The notes: generated by a model from the sequence alone, not told the origin. 26,326 nt of DNA from Nothopassalora personata (GCA_033816765.1 JAVSIV010000021.1:1-26326), one strand, 5' to 3'. Counted from the first letter of the stretch, positions 1 through 10,397 are shown. Translations and numbers: made by a program.

Positions 1-2157
1 ATAACCTAATCGTTCGATAATAGGAGTTTCGTAATAAAGTCTATTGTAACTTCGTCCTATAGTTTCGTTAGTAGTGTCCTAAACTGTAGGTGACCGTACT
101 TAGCCTATCGAGTAGCCTTATTTTATTAGTAGTGTACGTATCGTTTAATATAGCGTAACACCTTCTATCTTATTTATAGGAATAAGAAGCTACGTTATAT
201 AAGGTCTATTGTTTTTGTCGTTCTAGGATGTCTATATATCGGCTCGTCGTAATGTTAACGTATATACTCTTCTTCTCGTTCCTTCGGTACTGAGTATCTT
301 CCTTACGATATAGGGAATTGTTCTTCCTTATCGTTTAGGATTCGCACAATTTCATTCAATTCCCTTATGTTAGTACTAAGACTTCCGTCGGGGTTTGTCT
401 TAAGTATTTTATGTTATACTAGTTCTTTTCCTTCTATATAGTCGCTTCTTTAGCTTAGTACATCGATACGGCCGTTCTCTATTCCTAGAGTGTATTTAAT
501 TTCAAACTTATATTACCTAAGTAGCTCCGACTAGCGGGCTTGTCTTCGGGTTAGTTCCTTTGTCGTCGTAAAGTACGTAAGATTCTTATAGTCTAAAAGA
601 ATCGTTAACTTCGGTAGGCCCTCGATATATACTCTCTAATGTTACATTGCTATAACGATAGCTAGAAGCTCTTTATTATAGATGTTATAGTTCTATTCTA
701 CTATAGTCATTTTTCGGGAATAATAGACTACGGGGTGTCTTTTCCCATCGTATGTCTATATTAGACATACGCCTATTACTTTATTAGACGCGTCAGTCTC
801 GATGTAGAATTCCTTACTACTATTGAATAGTCGAAGCGTAGGGGCTAATACGCATTATTCCTTAAGTTACTTAAAGGTATCGGCTTATTCTCTTCCCTAT
901 TTCTAGCTAGCGTCTTTCCTTATAAGTATCGTTATTAGTGCTACTATCTTTAAATAATCCTTAATGAGTTTCCGGTTGTAGTTAGCTAGTCTAAGGAATA
1001 ATTGTACTTCCTTAACTATTTTAGGTTCTAGCTATTCTCTAATTAATTATGTCCTTTATAGGGTCGATAGATATTCCTATAGTGCTAATAATAAAGCCTA
1101 AGAACTTAACTTCTTCCTTATAGAATTTGCATTTCTCGGGTGCCGTCTTAAAGCCTACTCGCGTAAGCCGTTTACATACGTCCTAGACTCGCTTAGTATA
1201 TTCCTAGAGGGGTCCTTTTGTATAGACTAGTATGTCGTCTATATATACGATAACATACACGTTAAGTAGGTCTCTAAGTGTTTCGTTAACAAGGTCCTAG
1301 TAGGATACGGGTACGTTAGTTGGCCCTATTAGTATAACTAAGAATTCGTAGAGTCCGTATCTTATCCTCAAAGCGGTTTTCTATTCTTCTCCTTCTACTA
1401 TACGGATAGTATAGAAGGCATCTCGTAGATTAATCTTCGTATACTAGTTAGATCCGGTTAATCTATCTTATGCTTCTTTGATGTTTAGTAGTAGATATCG
1501 GTTTTTAATCGTAATCTCGTTTAACTTTCGATAGTCTTGTACGAGTCGTAGTTTCCCGTTTACTTTTAGAACGAACATATATAGAGTTCCTAGGCTTAAG
1601 GTGGATCGCCGTATCTATCCTTTTACTAGCTTCTCCTTTAGCTATTCTCGTAGGGTTTAGAGCTCTTTTTCGGACATTTAGTATAGGGGTCCCTATAGAG
1701 GCTCTTTTCCTAGCTAAATGTTTATCTTATAATCCTATAGTACGTGTCTAGGTAAGGCGTCCCTACCTTCCTCTTCTCGGAATAGTCGTAACTATTTACG
1801 ATATTCCTAAGAGATGTCTAGTTCCGAAGTAGACATTTTCGATAGTGCGTTACTTCTATCCGTTCCGGTAATGTCGTAACCTAACTGCCCTAAGTCGGTG
1901 TCTATCCTAGTCGAAGGTAGTTCTATAGTCCTTCTATTTGGTATAAGCTATATTCTATTTAGCTATCTTACCTTATCTACTAGCGAACGCTACCGCTACG
2001 TAGGTTTAATAGCGATAACGCAATCGTATTGTTTAAATCTAAGTACTCCTATTCTCTAGTCGATTACAAGGTTATGCTTTCTTAACTAAGCCGTACTAAG
2101 TATAATGTTATAACTAGCTATGTTAGTAACATCTAAGATAATCTCCTCGTAGTACTA

Positions 2158-2373
2158 TTAGATTATAAGTAGTAGCGGTATCGTCTCGCACTCTATACTA
2201 GGTAAGGATAATCCGTCTACCGCGATTAATTTATAACCCTCTTTCTTTCTACGGGTAGCTAGCCCGTGTCGTTTAACGAATAATTCGGAGGTAAAATTCC
2301 CGCTCGCTCCGGAATCTATTATAGTATATGTTCGATGCCCGTTAACGATAATCTTTATTCGAAATACTGTCAT
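2158..2373 (-). pseudogene. retropepsin-like aspartic protease fragment of Gypsy copy 1
   Basis: A 71-codon open stretch carries the active-site signature of retroviral-type aspartic proteases, IIDSGASGNF at residues 18-27, followed by FVKRHGL, where these proteases typically have a short helix. In Gypsy elements this domain releases gag, RT and integrase from the polyprotein. The Met at 2373 is probably internal, because the same frame is readable upstream to about 2670 with only RIP-type stops (end of gag or linker). The terminal stop at 2158 is a TAA, probably a former CAA. The RT domain follows in the same orientation at lower coordinates. Confidence 0.8.
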
Positions 2374-2670
2374 TAATGCCTAAGCATTTTCTATATCGTA
2401 TAACTCCCTTCGGTTGCTTATTCCTAGGGAGTTAATCCTTTTCCCTATTCGTATAAGGAGCGTCGTACTTCGTGTCTTAAGGCCTCCGCTTAAACCTAGC
2501 GCGAGCCTTTCTATGTCTACACTTATATTCGGTAACGTTCCTAGATCTATTACGTTTCTAAGTAGAGTACGCGTACGTGTTTTACTATATTACGTAATTC
2601 GTTTAATATAAATGTTCCTAACGGTATAAGGTATCCTTTCTCTATAATCTTGCTTCCTATAGGTAGTCGT
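2374..2670 (-). other. gag C-terminus or linker of Gypsy copy 1, degraded
   Basis: The frame of the protease continues upstream through this stretch with few stops (for example NVIDLGTLPNISVDIERLAL near 2480-2540). I see no zinc knuckle, so the gag assignment rests on position only. The plus-strand frame at 2414-2611 is taken as a shadow of this one. Confidence 0.4.
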
Positions 2671-4370
2671 TTAGTAACTACTATTACTCTCGGAAAATGA
2701 CTATAGCGGAATAGAACTATAACATCTATAATAAAGAGCTTCTAGCTATTATTACTACTCTATAATATTAGAGAGTATATATCAAGGGCCTACCGAAGTT
2801 AACGGTTCTTTCTAACTATAAGAATCTTACGTACTTTACGACGACGAAGGAACTTACCCGAAGGTAAGCCCGCTAGTCGGAGCTACTAGGGTAGTACAAG
2901 TTCGAAATTAAATATACTCTAGGACGAGAGAATAGCCGCGCTAATACGCTAAGCCAAAGAAGCGACTATATAGAAGGAAAAGAACTAGTATAACATAAAA
3001 TACTGAAGACAAACCTAGACGGAAGTCTTAGTACTAACATAAGAGAATTTAATAACATCGTACGAATATTAGGCAATAAGGACGAAGAATTCCCTATATC
3101 GTAAGGAAAATACTAAGTACTAAAGGATCGAGAAGAAGAATATATACGATAATATTACGACGGACTAACTTACGGACACCCTAGAACTTTAAAGACAATA
3201 GACCTAATATAGCGTAGCTTCTCATTCCTATAAATAAGACTTAAGGTATTACGCTATATTAAACAATACGTACACTACTAACGAAACAAGGCTACGAGAC
3301 ATACGAAATACGGTTACCTACAGTTTAGGACACTACTAACGAAACTATAGGACGAAGTTATAATAGACTTTATTACGAGACTCCTACCGTTAAGAGACTA
3401 AGTTACGAAATAACTATACTACATAATACTAGTTATGGTTAATAGACTTAAAAAATACGCATACTTTATTCCTACATTAGAGACATATAATATAGAGCAG
3501 CTCGGATACCTCGTACTAGATAGACTTATCCGATACTACGGATTCCCTTAAGCGTTTATAACGGATAGAGATAAGCTATTTACATCGAACTACTAGAAGA
3601 CGCTTATAGGAACGATCGGAATTAAACATAAGCTATTAACGGCATATTATCCGGAGATAGACGGATAAACTAAAAGGATAAACTAAACGCTAGAACAATA
3701 TCTACGACACTACATTAACTACGCATAAGACAACTAGGTTCCATTACTACTAATAGTATAGATTGTACTGAACAACTATAAATCCGAGACAACTTTAATA
3801 ACACTATTTTATACGAACTTTAGGAAAGATCCTAACCTATTCGGAACACCTAGATCCTACCTATAAGCTAAAAGAGCGATCGTAACGAGGGACACTCTTA
3901 AGGAAGTGTATAAAGAAACACGTAGGGCGATCGAAGATGTATAACATAAACTGTCTTAATAACGGCAAGACACGAGAAAAATAGCACCTCTACTAAAAGA
4001 GGGGGATAAGGTCTATCTCCTTATAAAAAACTTAAGAATAAGAAGATAGACTAAGAAACTAGATTACGTTAAGGTCGGACTATTTTCTATCGATAAAGTT
4101 ATAGGACTAGTTAACTATCGCCTACGACTACTACCCGACGCTAAAATCTACCTAGTCTTCTACATCTCTAAGTTAGAACCCGCGGACGCTAAAACACCTT
4201 ACTAAGAAAGCTTCTGTTTCGAGCTAGAAGTAGAAAACGAATTTGAAGTTACAAATTTCCTAGATAAAAAGGGTTAGCGATACCTTATTAAGTAGAAAGG
4301 ATACTACGAATTAGAAAATACCTAGGAACTAAGATAACACCTACGAGACTGTTAGTAAAAGATCCGACAA
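2670..4370 (+). mobile_element. Ty3/Gypsy remnant, copy 2 (RNase H-integrase-chromodomain), plus strand
   Basis: The plus frame opens in RNase H (YYSRKMTIAE near 2680-2710, then NIYNKELLAI), passes through the zinc-binding and catalytic integrase regions (AFITDRDKLFTS near 3550-3590; YYPEIDG near 3645-3665), then a GPY/F-like part (KVGLFSIDKVIGLVNYRLRL near 4070-4130), and ends in a chromodomain near 4236-4350. The stops are mainly TAA/TAG replacing Gln/Trp. The integrase Glu of the usual QTERVN motif reads Lys (AAA at 3672-3674). The 5' part (gag, protease, RT) is missing, and the left end abuts copy 1 in opposite orientation. This half shows the family to be chromovirus-like. Confidence 0.87.
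4236..4350 (+). pseudogene. chromodomain at integrase C-terminus, Gypsy copy 2
   Basis: The frame reads FEV...FLDKKG then RYLIK, a stop where Trp is expected, KGYYELENT and a terminal HLRDC. This is the order of a chromodomain: an EVE-like first strand, YLIKWKGY core and NTWEP loop. In chromoviruses this domain targets integration to particular chromatin, typically H3K9-methylated heterochromatin. Two core Trp codons read TAG, consistent with TGG to TAG mutation. Confidence 0.8.
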
Positions 4371-4427
4371 TACTAAAAATAGGTCCGCCGATACGACTAA
4401 CGATAATCGATCTCTCGGCTAACGGGT

Positions 4428-4500
4428 AACTAGGGTAGGAATCGAACCTACGACCTTAAGAGTATAGACAGCTTACGCTCTACTACTTAGCTACCTAGCC
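4428..4500 (-). pseudogene. tRNA-like sequence (pseudo-tRNA or SINE head)
   Basis: On the minus strand 73 nt begin GGCTAGG and end CCTAGTT, giving a 7-bp acceptor stem with two terminal G-T pairs. A perfect A box (TAGCTAAGTAG) and a perfect B box (GGTTCGATTCC, TRGYNNARNNG and GGTTCGANTCC consensus) are present, and the T arm is a clean GTAGG/CCTAC stem. The anticodon arm is wrong: only four pairs (TAAG/CTTA) are clear and the loop is too long, so no anticodon can be assigned. The D stem has one mismatch. A T run (5 T) lies further downstream near 4377. A decayed tRNA gene or a tRNA-derived SINE head are the alternatives; a working tRNA is unlikely. Confidence 0.6.
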
Positions 4501-4569
4501 GATAAATGGAAACAGGGACATAACTTATAAATAAATACCCTAATAAGTTTCTATCCCTAGGGACTCGCC

Positions 4570-5079
4570 CTAGGGCTCCGCCCTAGAAAGCGCTGCCTAG
4601 TCGTTTACGGGCATCTCTAGGATATTAGAGAAGGAAACTAGCGAAGGTAACACCTCTACCCCCGACGCCTACTTAAGAGACGCTAGTTTCTCGCGCGCCT
4701 CTTCCTCCTTAAGCTCCTCTAACTCCTTAGCGACGGCGTCGTTGGTACGACGCTTAGCTAAGCGTAGCTATTTCCGAAGACGGATCTTACGTATCTTTAG
4801 CCGTACCTCCTCCTCTTTAATCCTCTTAAGCTCTAGCTTAAGCTTATCGCGCGAATTACGAAGACATTCCTACTCCGGACGAGAAAGATATACGTTATAA
4901 TCCTTATAGCCTTTTCACATATAGGCCGAACACTTCCTAGACCGAGAACCTACGATACACTTTACTACCGCGCCCGAGGATCGAGACTTCTAACAATTCG
5001 TGTATAGAGCTATTTTAATACTAGAGGTTTTAGTATCTAGAGCAAGTCGTTAACGGCGTTTATAGGAGAAAGAAGACAT
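4570..5079 (-). pseudogene. Cys-rich plus coiled-coil ORF, antisense and 3' to Gypsy copy 2
   Basis: From an ATG at 5079 the minus frame reads MSSFSYKRR, a Cys-containing segment, a charged Lys/Glu/Leu-rich stretch and a short tail, with about seven TAG/TAA/TGA stops that mostly fit RIP of CAG/TGG/CGA-type codons. The first part includes NC, RKCSAY and KGYKDYNVY. Since TGC/TGT become TAC/TAT under RIP, several Tyr are probably former Cys, suggesting a C-x2-C-x4-H-x2-C zinc-binding module. The second part (about codons 85-150) is strongly helical with heptad-like Leu spacing and is likely a coiled coil. It lies convergent to the Gypsy pol frame that ends at about 4365. I do not recognise a named family; function unknown. 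It may be an accessory retroelement ORF or a separate element. Confidence 0.5.
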
Positions 5080-5240
5080 AGTTAACTATTACTATAAGAA
5101 ATGATAACGGCTTATAAAGCTTCGGGACGAAGCTAGGCTAAAAAGGAGATAGTATTACGGAATAATTCCTATAGACCCTAGAATTATAATAACGAAACGA
5201 GTACGTAACTTATCCTACCTAAGCGCTTAGACTTAGGGCA
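5080..5240. other. no feature recognised
   Basis: RIP-type sequence between the Cys-rich ORF and the tandem repeat. No frame, terminal repeat or RNA gene could be supported here. Confidence 0.5.
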
Positions 5241-5296
5241 ATTAGACTACTTATGCTTAGACTAATTAGACTGCTTATGCTTAGAATAATTAGACT
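5241..5296. repeat. 24-bp tandem repeat, about 2.3 copies
   Basis: Units at 5241-5264 and 5265-5288 both follow ATTAGACT-x-CTTATGCTTAGA, and a partial third starts at 5289. It lies immediately left of the LTR-like repeat. Confidence 0.75.
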
Positions 5297-5322
5297 TTAC
5301 ACCGAGATCTACGAATCTCCTT

Positions 5323-5558
5323 TGTAGTTAGGAACGCTAAGAATCCCTTATAGTTTCGATACGTTTAACTTACTGTTTAATATTACTGTTTAGAATACAC
5401 CGAAACCTAACCTCTACTACATTGTTTCTTAAGTCTTTATAAGACTAAGACAGCTACTGCTTCATTACTCTCCCTCGACTTCCTATCGGCCCGAGAATAA
5501 ACCTAATTGAGCTTATCTTCTTAACTTGTGATATTATTAGGTTATACTAAACCTAATA
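5323..5558 (-). repeat. LTR-like repeat, left copy (Copia-type LTR)
   Basis: This 236-bp stretch is repeated at 26011-26245 with scattered, largely RIP-type differences and at least one 1-base indel. On the minus strand it begins TATTAGG (TGTTAGG in the other copy) and ends CCTAACTACA, so the ends resemble TG...CA termini of an LTR. Both copies share a further nine or so bases to the left (GAATCTCCT), so the exact boundary is uncertain. Here it stands alone, directly abutting truncated Gypsy element A at 5559, and is probably a solo LTR. Confidence 0.65.
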
Positions 5559-6850
5559 GGTTACTCTTCCCCGGCCTATACTCTACTACGAAGTTAAAAA
5601 ATTATAGGAACGTCGCCTATTAAGCTTACCTCCTATTTAGCTACTTTACTATTATAAAACTCTATAGGTTCGTATAGTCGACTAGTACCTAAACCGTTTA
5701 CGATACGCCTTCGAGGTACGGTCGCTAATACTTAAATACCTCTACTACTACTAGTAGCTCCTAGTTATAGGTCTTATAATTATATTTAGTAGGTACTATC
5801 TTACGAGAATAGAAGGTAATAGGGTGCTACTTAGTACTAAATAGCTAAGAGATAATACCCGCAATCGTAAACCCTAAGGTATCCGTTTTAACCCTCGTAC
5901 GTAATAAAGAGTTAAAGTACCTTAGGATAGGTACTCCGAGGAATCTAGCTTTTAGCCGTTAGAACGCTTACTCCTCGTAAGCGGACTATATAAGAGGCCC
6001 CTACTTCTTGCCGTTCTTACATCCCTTTAGTAGGTCTATTAATAGCTTCGCAATCCTCGAGTACCCTTTAATAAAGCGCCTATAGAAGTTATAGAATCCT
6101 AGGAAGGATTAAACCTTATAAAAACTTATAGGCGTAGGCTATTCCTCAATTACGGCTACCCTACTCCTATCTATTAATACGCCTACGACGCTTACGATAA
6201 ACCCTAGGAACTCGGTACTCTCCTAGAAGAAGCTACACTTCTTTAGGTTCGTAAATAGGGCGAACTTTCGTAGCCTCTCTAGTACCGCGCGTACGGCTCG
6301 TACGTACTCCTTACGTATTACGCTATAGATAAGAATATTATCTAGGTAGACTACGTAGATATTATCTACTAACTTAGTAAGGGCCTTATTAATATACCCC
6401 TAGCTAGTACGTTAGTTAACCTAAAAGGTATTACTAAGTACTTATAGTAACCGTATCGCGTACGAAACATAGTCTTCTACTCGTCTCCTCGCTTAATAGG
6501 AATATAGTAGTAGGTATTCTATAGGTTAATTATAGTAAAGAGCCTCGTACCCTATAGCCTATCTAATATCTCGCTAATTAGGGATAGAGGTATTAGTCCG
6601 TTACCGTAATCTTATTTAGGCCTCTATAACCTATATAGAGCCTAAGAGTACTGTTCTTCTTTAGTACAAATAGGATAGGCGTACCCGTCTTACTTACGGA
6701 TTACCTAATCTACCCCTTCTCTATTGCTTACGTAAGGTATTCCTTTAAGGCCTCTAGCTTAGTTAGGGACTAGTAGTATAGCGGCTTAAAAGAGGTTTTC
6801 TTTCCTTCTACGAGATTAATCGCGTACTTAACCCCGTTAGGCATCTTACG
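5559..6850 (-). pseudogene. reverse transcriptase-RNase H (partial), element A
   Basis: The minus frame shows the RT palm with YLDNILIYS where Gypsy RTs have YLDD. The second Asp codon is AAT at 6337-6339, a TGAT to TAAT change that fits RIP and would abolish polymerase activity. Downstream motifs (NLKKCSFF, STEFLGFIVS, PTPISFYKV, FLGFYNFYRRFI) match element B almost residue for residue. Many TAG/TAA stops interrupt the frame. RNase H is cut off at 5559. Confidence 0.85.
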
Positions 6851-7539
6851 CTTTACCTACTTATTAGGTACGTATATATCTCGGAAGTCTATAAATTTTT
6901 TAGGCTATAAGGGACCCTCTCCTTCGGATACTACTATAGTAATAACCTAAACACTTATTATATATACCTACTTTAAGCTCTTAAGATCCTTAAGGAACTC
7001 GCGTACGTTACGCTACTAAGTCGTAGGCGTCTCGGTACCGTAGTACTACTAGTTATCCTTATCGGCCTTTATAATCCGATTATAATACCGCTAGGGTCTA
7101 CCTAAGAGAACTAACGGCCTACCTATAGGCGCTATATAGTAGATAGCATCGCTTACGCGCTCTACTCTTATATTATTAGCGAGTCGTATACAAACCGTAT
7201 AGGCGCCGTAGTAATATCCTTAGTCCTACGTATACGACTCTAAATTTAGGAGCTTTATACTACTAATAGGCTATATCTAGTATTAGAGTATATACTTATA
7301 CGATACTAAGCTTAAATCTACGCCGTTATCTAGGAGAAACGTAGCCTCGTAAAAGCCTTTACGCGTCTCGACGGCGCCTCGTAAGTAACGCGCTAGACTC
7401 GTATCGACTTACCTTAAGGGGTCTATATAGGAACTCGGACTTAGGAGCGACCCTTACCTAGTCCTCTATCTTTCCCCTATTTACCCTTCTTAGTTAAAGC
7501 CTCTATAGTTTCTAGCCTACGAACCGCTTACGCGTTATA

Positions 7540-8640
7540 GTCCTTCTATAGGTGTCTACTTTAGTACTCCGTCTTATAGTAACCCTTATTACTATAGCCG
7601 TAGTACTCTACCTTTAACTTCTAGCTAGTCGTAGACGAGCTACCGGCGTCTCGCTACTAACTCGTACCCGAGGGGCCCGGTACTTAACTTAACTTCTATT
7701 ACTTTAGGCGATCGGCCCGCTTATATACGTCCTTAGCTTTACGCTTACGACGCCTATACTATCCGCGGTCGTACTCTCCGCTACTACCTTAGCGCTCGGT
7801 ACTTTCGATACGCGAGGTAAGGACTACTAGCTCTTCTCTAGTCGTAGGGATATTATAGTAGCTAACGATAGCGGACCGTAAGCGAGGCGTAAGCTTTACT
7901 ACTAGGTACCGTACGTATTACGCTTCCGAGTAGTTACCTAACTAGTCCTCTATAACATTTAGCTTAGTCGCGAACTATCGTACCATCTAGCTATCCTTCT
8001 ACTTCGTAACCTCGTACTCTAATATAACGTTAAGTACGCGATTTATAGGATCGCCGTATACGTTTCGATAGAACTCCTTTAAGTCCTAGTATATATACCC
8101 TACGAGATTAAAGACGCTATAGTTAGTATACTATCGCTTACTTACCTCTCCGCTAAGGTATATAACCCTATATAGGACCTTTAATTCGTCCGTCGTATAT
8201 ATAGTACCTAAGAGGGTAAAGATAAGTAAGAGCTCCCTAAGGAATACCCTTACCTTCCTTATCGAATCCCCCCTAAAAGGCATCGGCTCTTTTAGACGTA
8301 GTCGAGTTATATACGCTACGGCCGCGCCTCGTACTATAATATTATCGTTAGTAGCTATAGAGATAGAGGTAGGGGTTATAGTAGGGAGGCAATCTTCTCT
8401 CCTCCCTCCTATCTACTCCGGAGGCGGTACGCTTATAGCGCGTAAGATCTCTAGCCGCTTAATCTCCCGCTATATCTCTTACTCTTTAATCTTAGCCCGT
8501 AAGGCCTCTCTTCTCGTAACTAAGGCTATACGACGCGCCTACTACTATACTCTAGGGCTTAGGGGGGGCGTAGGCGACTCGCTATTAAGTACGTCGCAAT
8601 CGGGCTCTATAGCGTATATAGATTATAACGAGGGGAAGCT
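7540..8640 (-). pseudogene. gag (capsid and zinc knuckle), element A
   Basis: The minus frame carries the retrotransposon gag core (RGDSIRKVRVFLREL near 8230-8275; VLYRVIYLSGEV near 8150-8185; LGYIYQDLKEFYR-like stretch near 8060-8105) and then an Arg/Lys-rich tail. A degraded knuckle reads YGYSNKGYYKTEY near 7570-7605, where every expected Cys and the His are Tyr, as TGC/TGT to TAC/TAT and CAC to TAC changes would produce. The family's usual role is packaging element RNA into virus-like particles. The start codon is not identifiable. Confidence 0.8.
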
Positions 8641-8665
8641 TTAGAACTATTAGAACCGCGAGGGT

Positions 8666-8846
8666 TATAAGGGGATGTCGTAATGTATAGTACGCCTACG
8701 ATCTTATAATCGTAGATAAACTAAAGCTTACCTTCTTCTATAGATGCTATACTCGTCTCTTAGTATACGCATACGCGTTACGTACGGCTTACTAAGCCGG
8801 GTATAGCCGTATCACATGTAAAGGTTAGCTATAGGCTACCCTTATA
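8666..8846 (-). repeat. 5' LTR of Gypsy element A
   Basis: The stretch begins TATAAGGGGATGTCGTAATG and ends CTACCCTTATA on the plus strand. It aligns along most of its length with the 196-bp LTRs of element B, sharing blocks such as GGGATGTCGTAATGTATAG and the central TACG-rich part. The terminal TG and CA appear as TA, as RIP would leave them. No partner LTR of this copy remains. Confidence 0.8.
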
Positions 8847-9469
8847 GCCTAATAACCTTCCCTTTATAAAGGTTAGGTCTAGAACGCTCGGGTTATTTAC
8901 GTGTACTTAGAAGAAGGCTCCTATATTCGGGGTATTTCTTAGAGAGAGGTTATTTACTTTAATCTAATTAATAAAGATTCTAGCTCTTAAGCTATTATCC
9001 TTCCCGTACGGATCCTACGACGGGTACCGTATTTTAAAGTCGCTAAGTAGTACCGTATTTATTACCGGCGTAAATTAATATAGGGCTCTTTTATTTGTCT
9101 AGATATCTTACTATCTTTGTCGTTATAGATATTAAGAATTTAGATCGAATTGCACTTCTTGTCTTTCGGGGATATTACTTAAAAATCCGGGTATCTATTT
9201 TAAACCGGAGTTATTTTAACTTAGATTTATCTACTAATTTAAAAGAGGTTACGATTCCTTACTATACTAGTCGGTACTAGAGTCGTAAAGACTAGGTAAG
9301 CTATAGATCTTTATAGACTATTTTCTTTATCTATAAAAAGCTACGGCTCTTAGATTGCTAGTATATTAGTCTATTTATAGATTGCTTACTCGAGTAGGGA
9401 CTTAGTAGCCGCCGCGCTCCAGTTTAGGTTCGCTTAGAAGATACGTAAAGGTATAACCAATATCTAAGG
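8847..9469. other. no gene recognised
   Basis: RIP-type sequence between element A and the broken frame that starts near 9470. The short plus frame at 9095-9280 has no recognisable domain and is not supported as a gene. Confidence 0.5.
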
Positions 9470-10185
9470 GAGGCTAGTTTTCCTTTCTATTTTTCTTCTC
9501 TCTCTTCTTTTAATAGCGCTCTTTATGCCCTTAGGTATTTCGCGCTAATCTAAAGGCCGTCTTTCCTAGCCCTAGCAGGTTCTTCGCTTATTTTAAAGGT
9601 AAGTATCATTATACCTTATACTTAGAATAGGTAGTTTTCTTCCCTCGTAAGCTATAGAGGGATATTTATAAGTTTAAGGCCTTTATTAAAGGCTACTAGT
9701 TTAGTAGCGACCTTTTACGGTCCGTCCTCCTTAGAGGTAATATAGTCGTTCCGGTATATAACTACCTTATGCTAAGAGTTATCTTTAAGGACTTAGAGGA
9801 CGGGAATAATTATCTTAAGGAGAGTAAGGCTCTATACGAGTATTTTCTTTACTTTCTCGTCGTCGTCCTACGGAGAGCGCCTTTACGCGGCGGACGACGT
9901 AAGTACCTTCGTTACGACGAAGAGAAACTAAGACTCTCCCTCTTAAAAACTCCTACTTAAAATACGGACAACTCTTAAAAAGGGACGACTATTTTAAAAC
10001 CTATATTACGATAATAACGACCTTAGAAACACGATACAAAGAGGGAGAGAATAGAAGGGAGGAGAAGATAGAGCGCGCCGGGATATCTATTAACAAAGAC
10101 TTTAAAACCGCTTAAAAGAAGAGGGAATGCGGTAGACTCTCTCTTTAGATAATAATAACCGTTCGAAGCGGGTACTCTTACTACG
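9470..10185 (+). pseudogene. unknown broken ORF, 5' part, split by Gypsy element B
   Basis: One plus-strand frame can be followed from about 9470 to the insertion site of element B. Its stops are TAG or TAA, as expected for former Gln/Trp codons. The longest stop-free run, 9589-9960 region, includes VYNYLMLRVIFKDLEDGNN and KALYEYFLYFLVVVLRRAP. The rest is rich in Lys/Arg. When element B and one copy of its target duplication are removed, the frame continues in phase at 16477 with no TGA stop. I do not recognise the protein; it may be a gag-like or ORF1 protein of an older element. Confidence that it was coding is moderate. Confidence 0.4.
10181..10185. repeat. target-site duplication CTACG, left
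   Basis: CTACG directly precedes the left LTR and is repeated at 16472-16476 directly after the right LTR, as expected for Gypsy integrase. Confidence 0.9.
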
Positions 10186-10381
10186 TGTTAAGGGATGTTG
10201 TAATGTATAGCACGCCTATGACCTACTAGTTGTAGATGAACTAATTCTTGCCTTTTGTTTAAGACGCATCGCGCGTCGTAAGGTGTACGTATACGTGTCA
10301 CGTGCGGCTTAGTAGCCGGTCGCGACCGTATGTTACATGTAAGGCTACATATAAGGGTTAGCTACTAGGCTACCCCTTACA
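10186..10381 (-). repeat. 3' LTR of Gypsy element B
   Basis: 196 bp, TGTTAAGGG...CCCCTTACA. It matches 16276-16471 apart from about seven transitions, for example TTGT/TCGT near 10199 and TATG/TACG near 10219. Confidence 0.95.
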
Positions 10382-10397
10382 ATTGCCTCCCCTTCCG
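10382..10397 (-). other. polypurine tract of element B
   Basis: On the minus strand the purine-rich run GGAAGGGGAGGC lies directly upstream of the 3' LTR, the expected primer site for plus-strand DNA synthesis. Confidence 0.7.

Larger units (their letters stand above)
1..2670 (-). mobile_element. Ty3/Gypsy retroelement remnant, copy 1 (protease-RT-RNase H), RIP-degraded
   Basis: On the minus strand the frame reads, in order, a retropepsin (DSGA near 2316), a reverse transcriptase with the catalytic box YIDDILVYT (YIDD at 1234-1245) followed by the usual KCKFY...VKFLGF thumb-side motif, and RNase H running off the left edge of the window. The stops I met are mostly TAG/TAA at positions expected to be Gln or Trp, the pattern of CA to TA mutation. 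The YIDD box itself is intact. LTRs are not visible: the integrase end lies outside the window and the gag end stops near 2670 against the inverted second copy. The family is a chromodomain Gypsy element, judged from copy 2. The element is non-functional as it stands. Confidence 0.85.
1..3395. repeat. inverted repeat: arms 1-715 and about 2690-3395
   Basis: The reverse complement of 1-100 matches 3300-3395 almost base for base, and the reverse complement of 550-715 matches about 2690-2850. The arms are the RNase H-integrase part of the two oppositely oriented Gypsy copies, separated by about 2 kb. The differences I noticed are largely C/T and G/A. The structure could form a large hairpin, or result from insertion of one copy beside another. 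Confidence 0.85.
5559..8846 (-). mobile_element. Ty3/Gypsy element A: 5' LTR, gag, protease, RT; truncated in RNase H
   Basis: Reading on the minus strand from 8846: LTR (8666-8846), gag with zinc knuckle, protease region, RT and the start of RNase H, cut at 5559. Over its whole length it parallels element B (5559-8846 matches about 13480-16471), with the same protein order and many identical peptides. It is clearly the same family but more mutated. Integrase, chromodomain and the 3' LTR are absent. The truncation point coincides with the edge of the LTR-like repeat at 5323-5558. Confidence 0.88.

Noticed and set aside
4428..4500. Functional tRNA gene
   Set aside because: Anticodon loop is too long and the stem incomplete, and the flanks are RIP-mutated repeats.
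9095..9280. 61-codon plus frame
   Set aside because: No recognisable motif, isoleucine/leucine-rich from TA-rich sequence, and no continuation on either side that could be followed.
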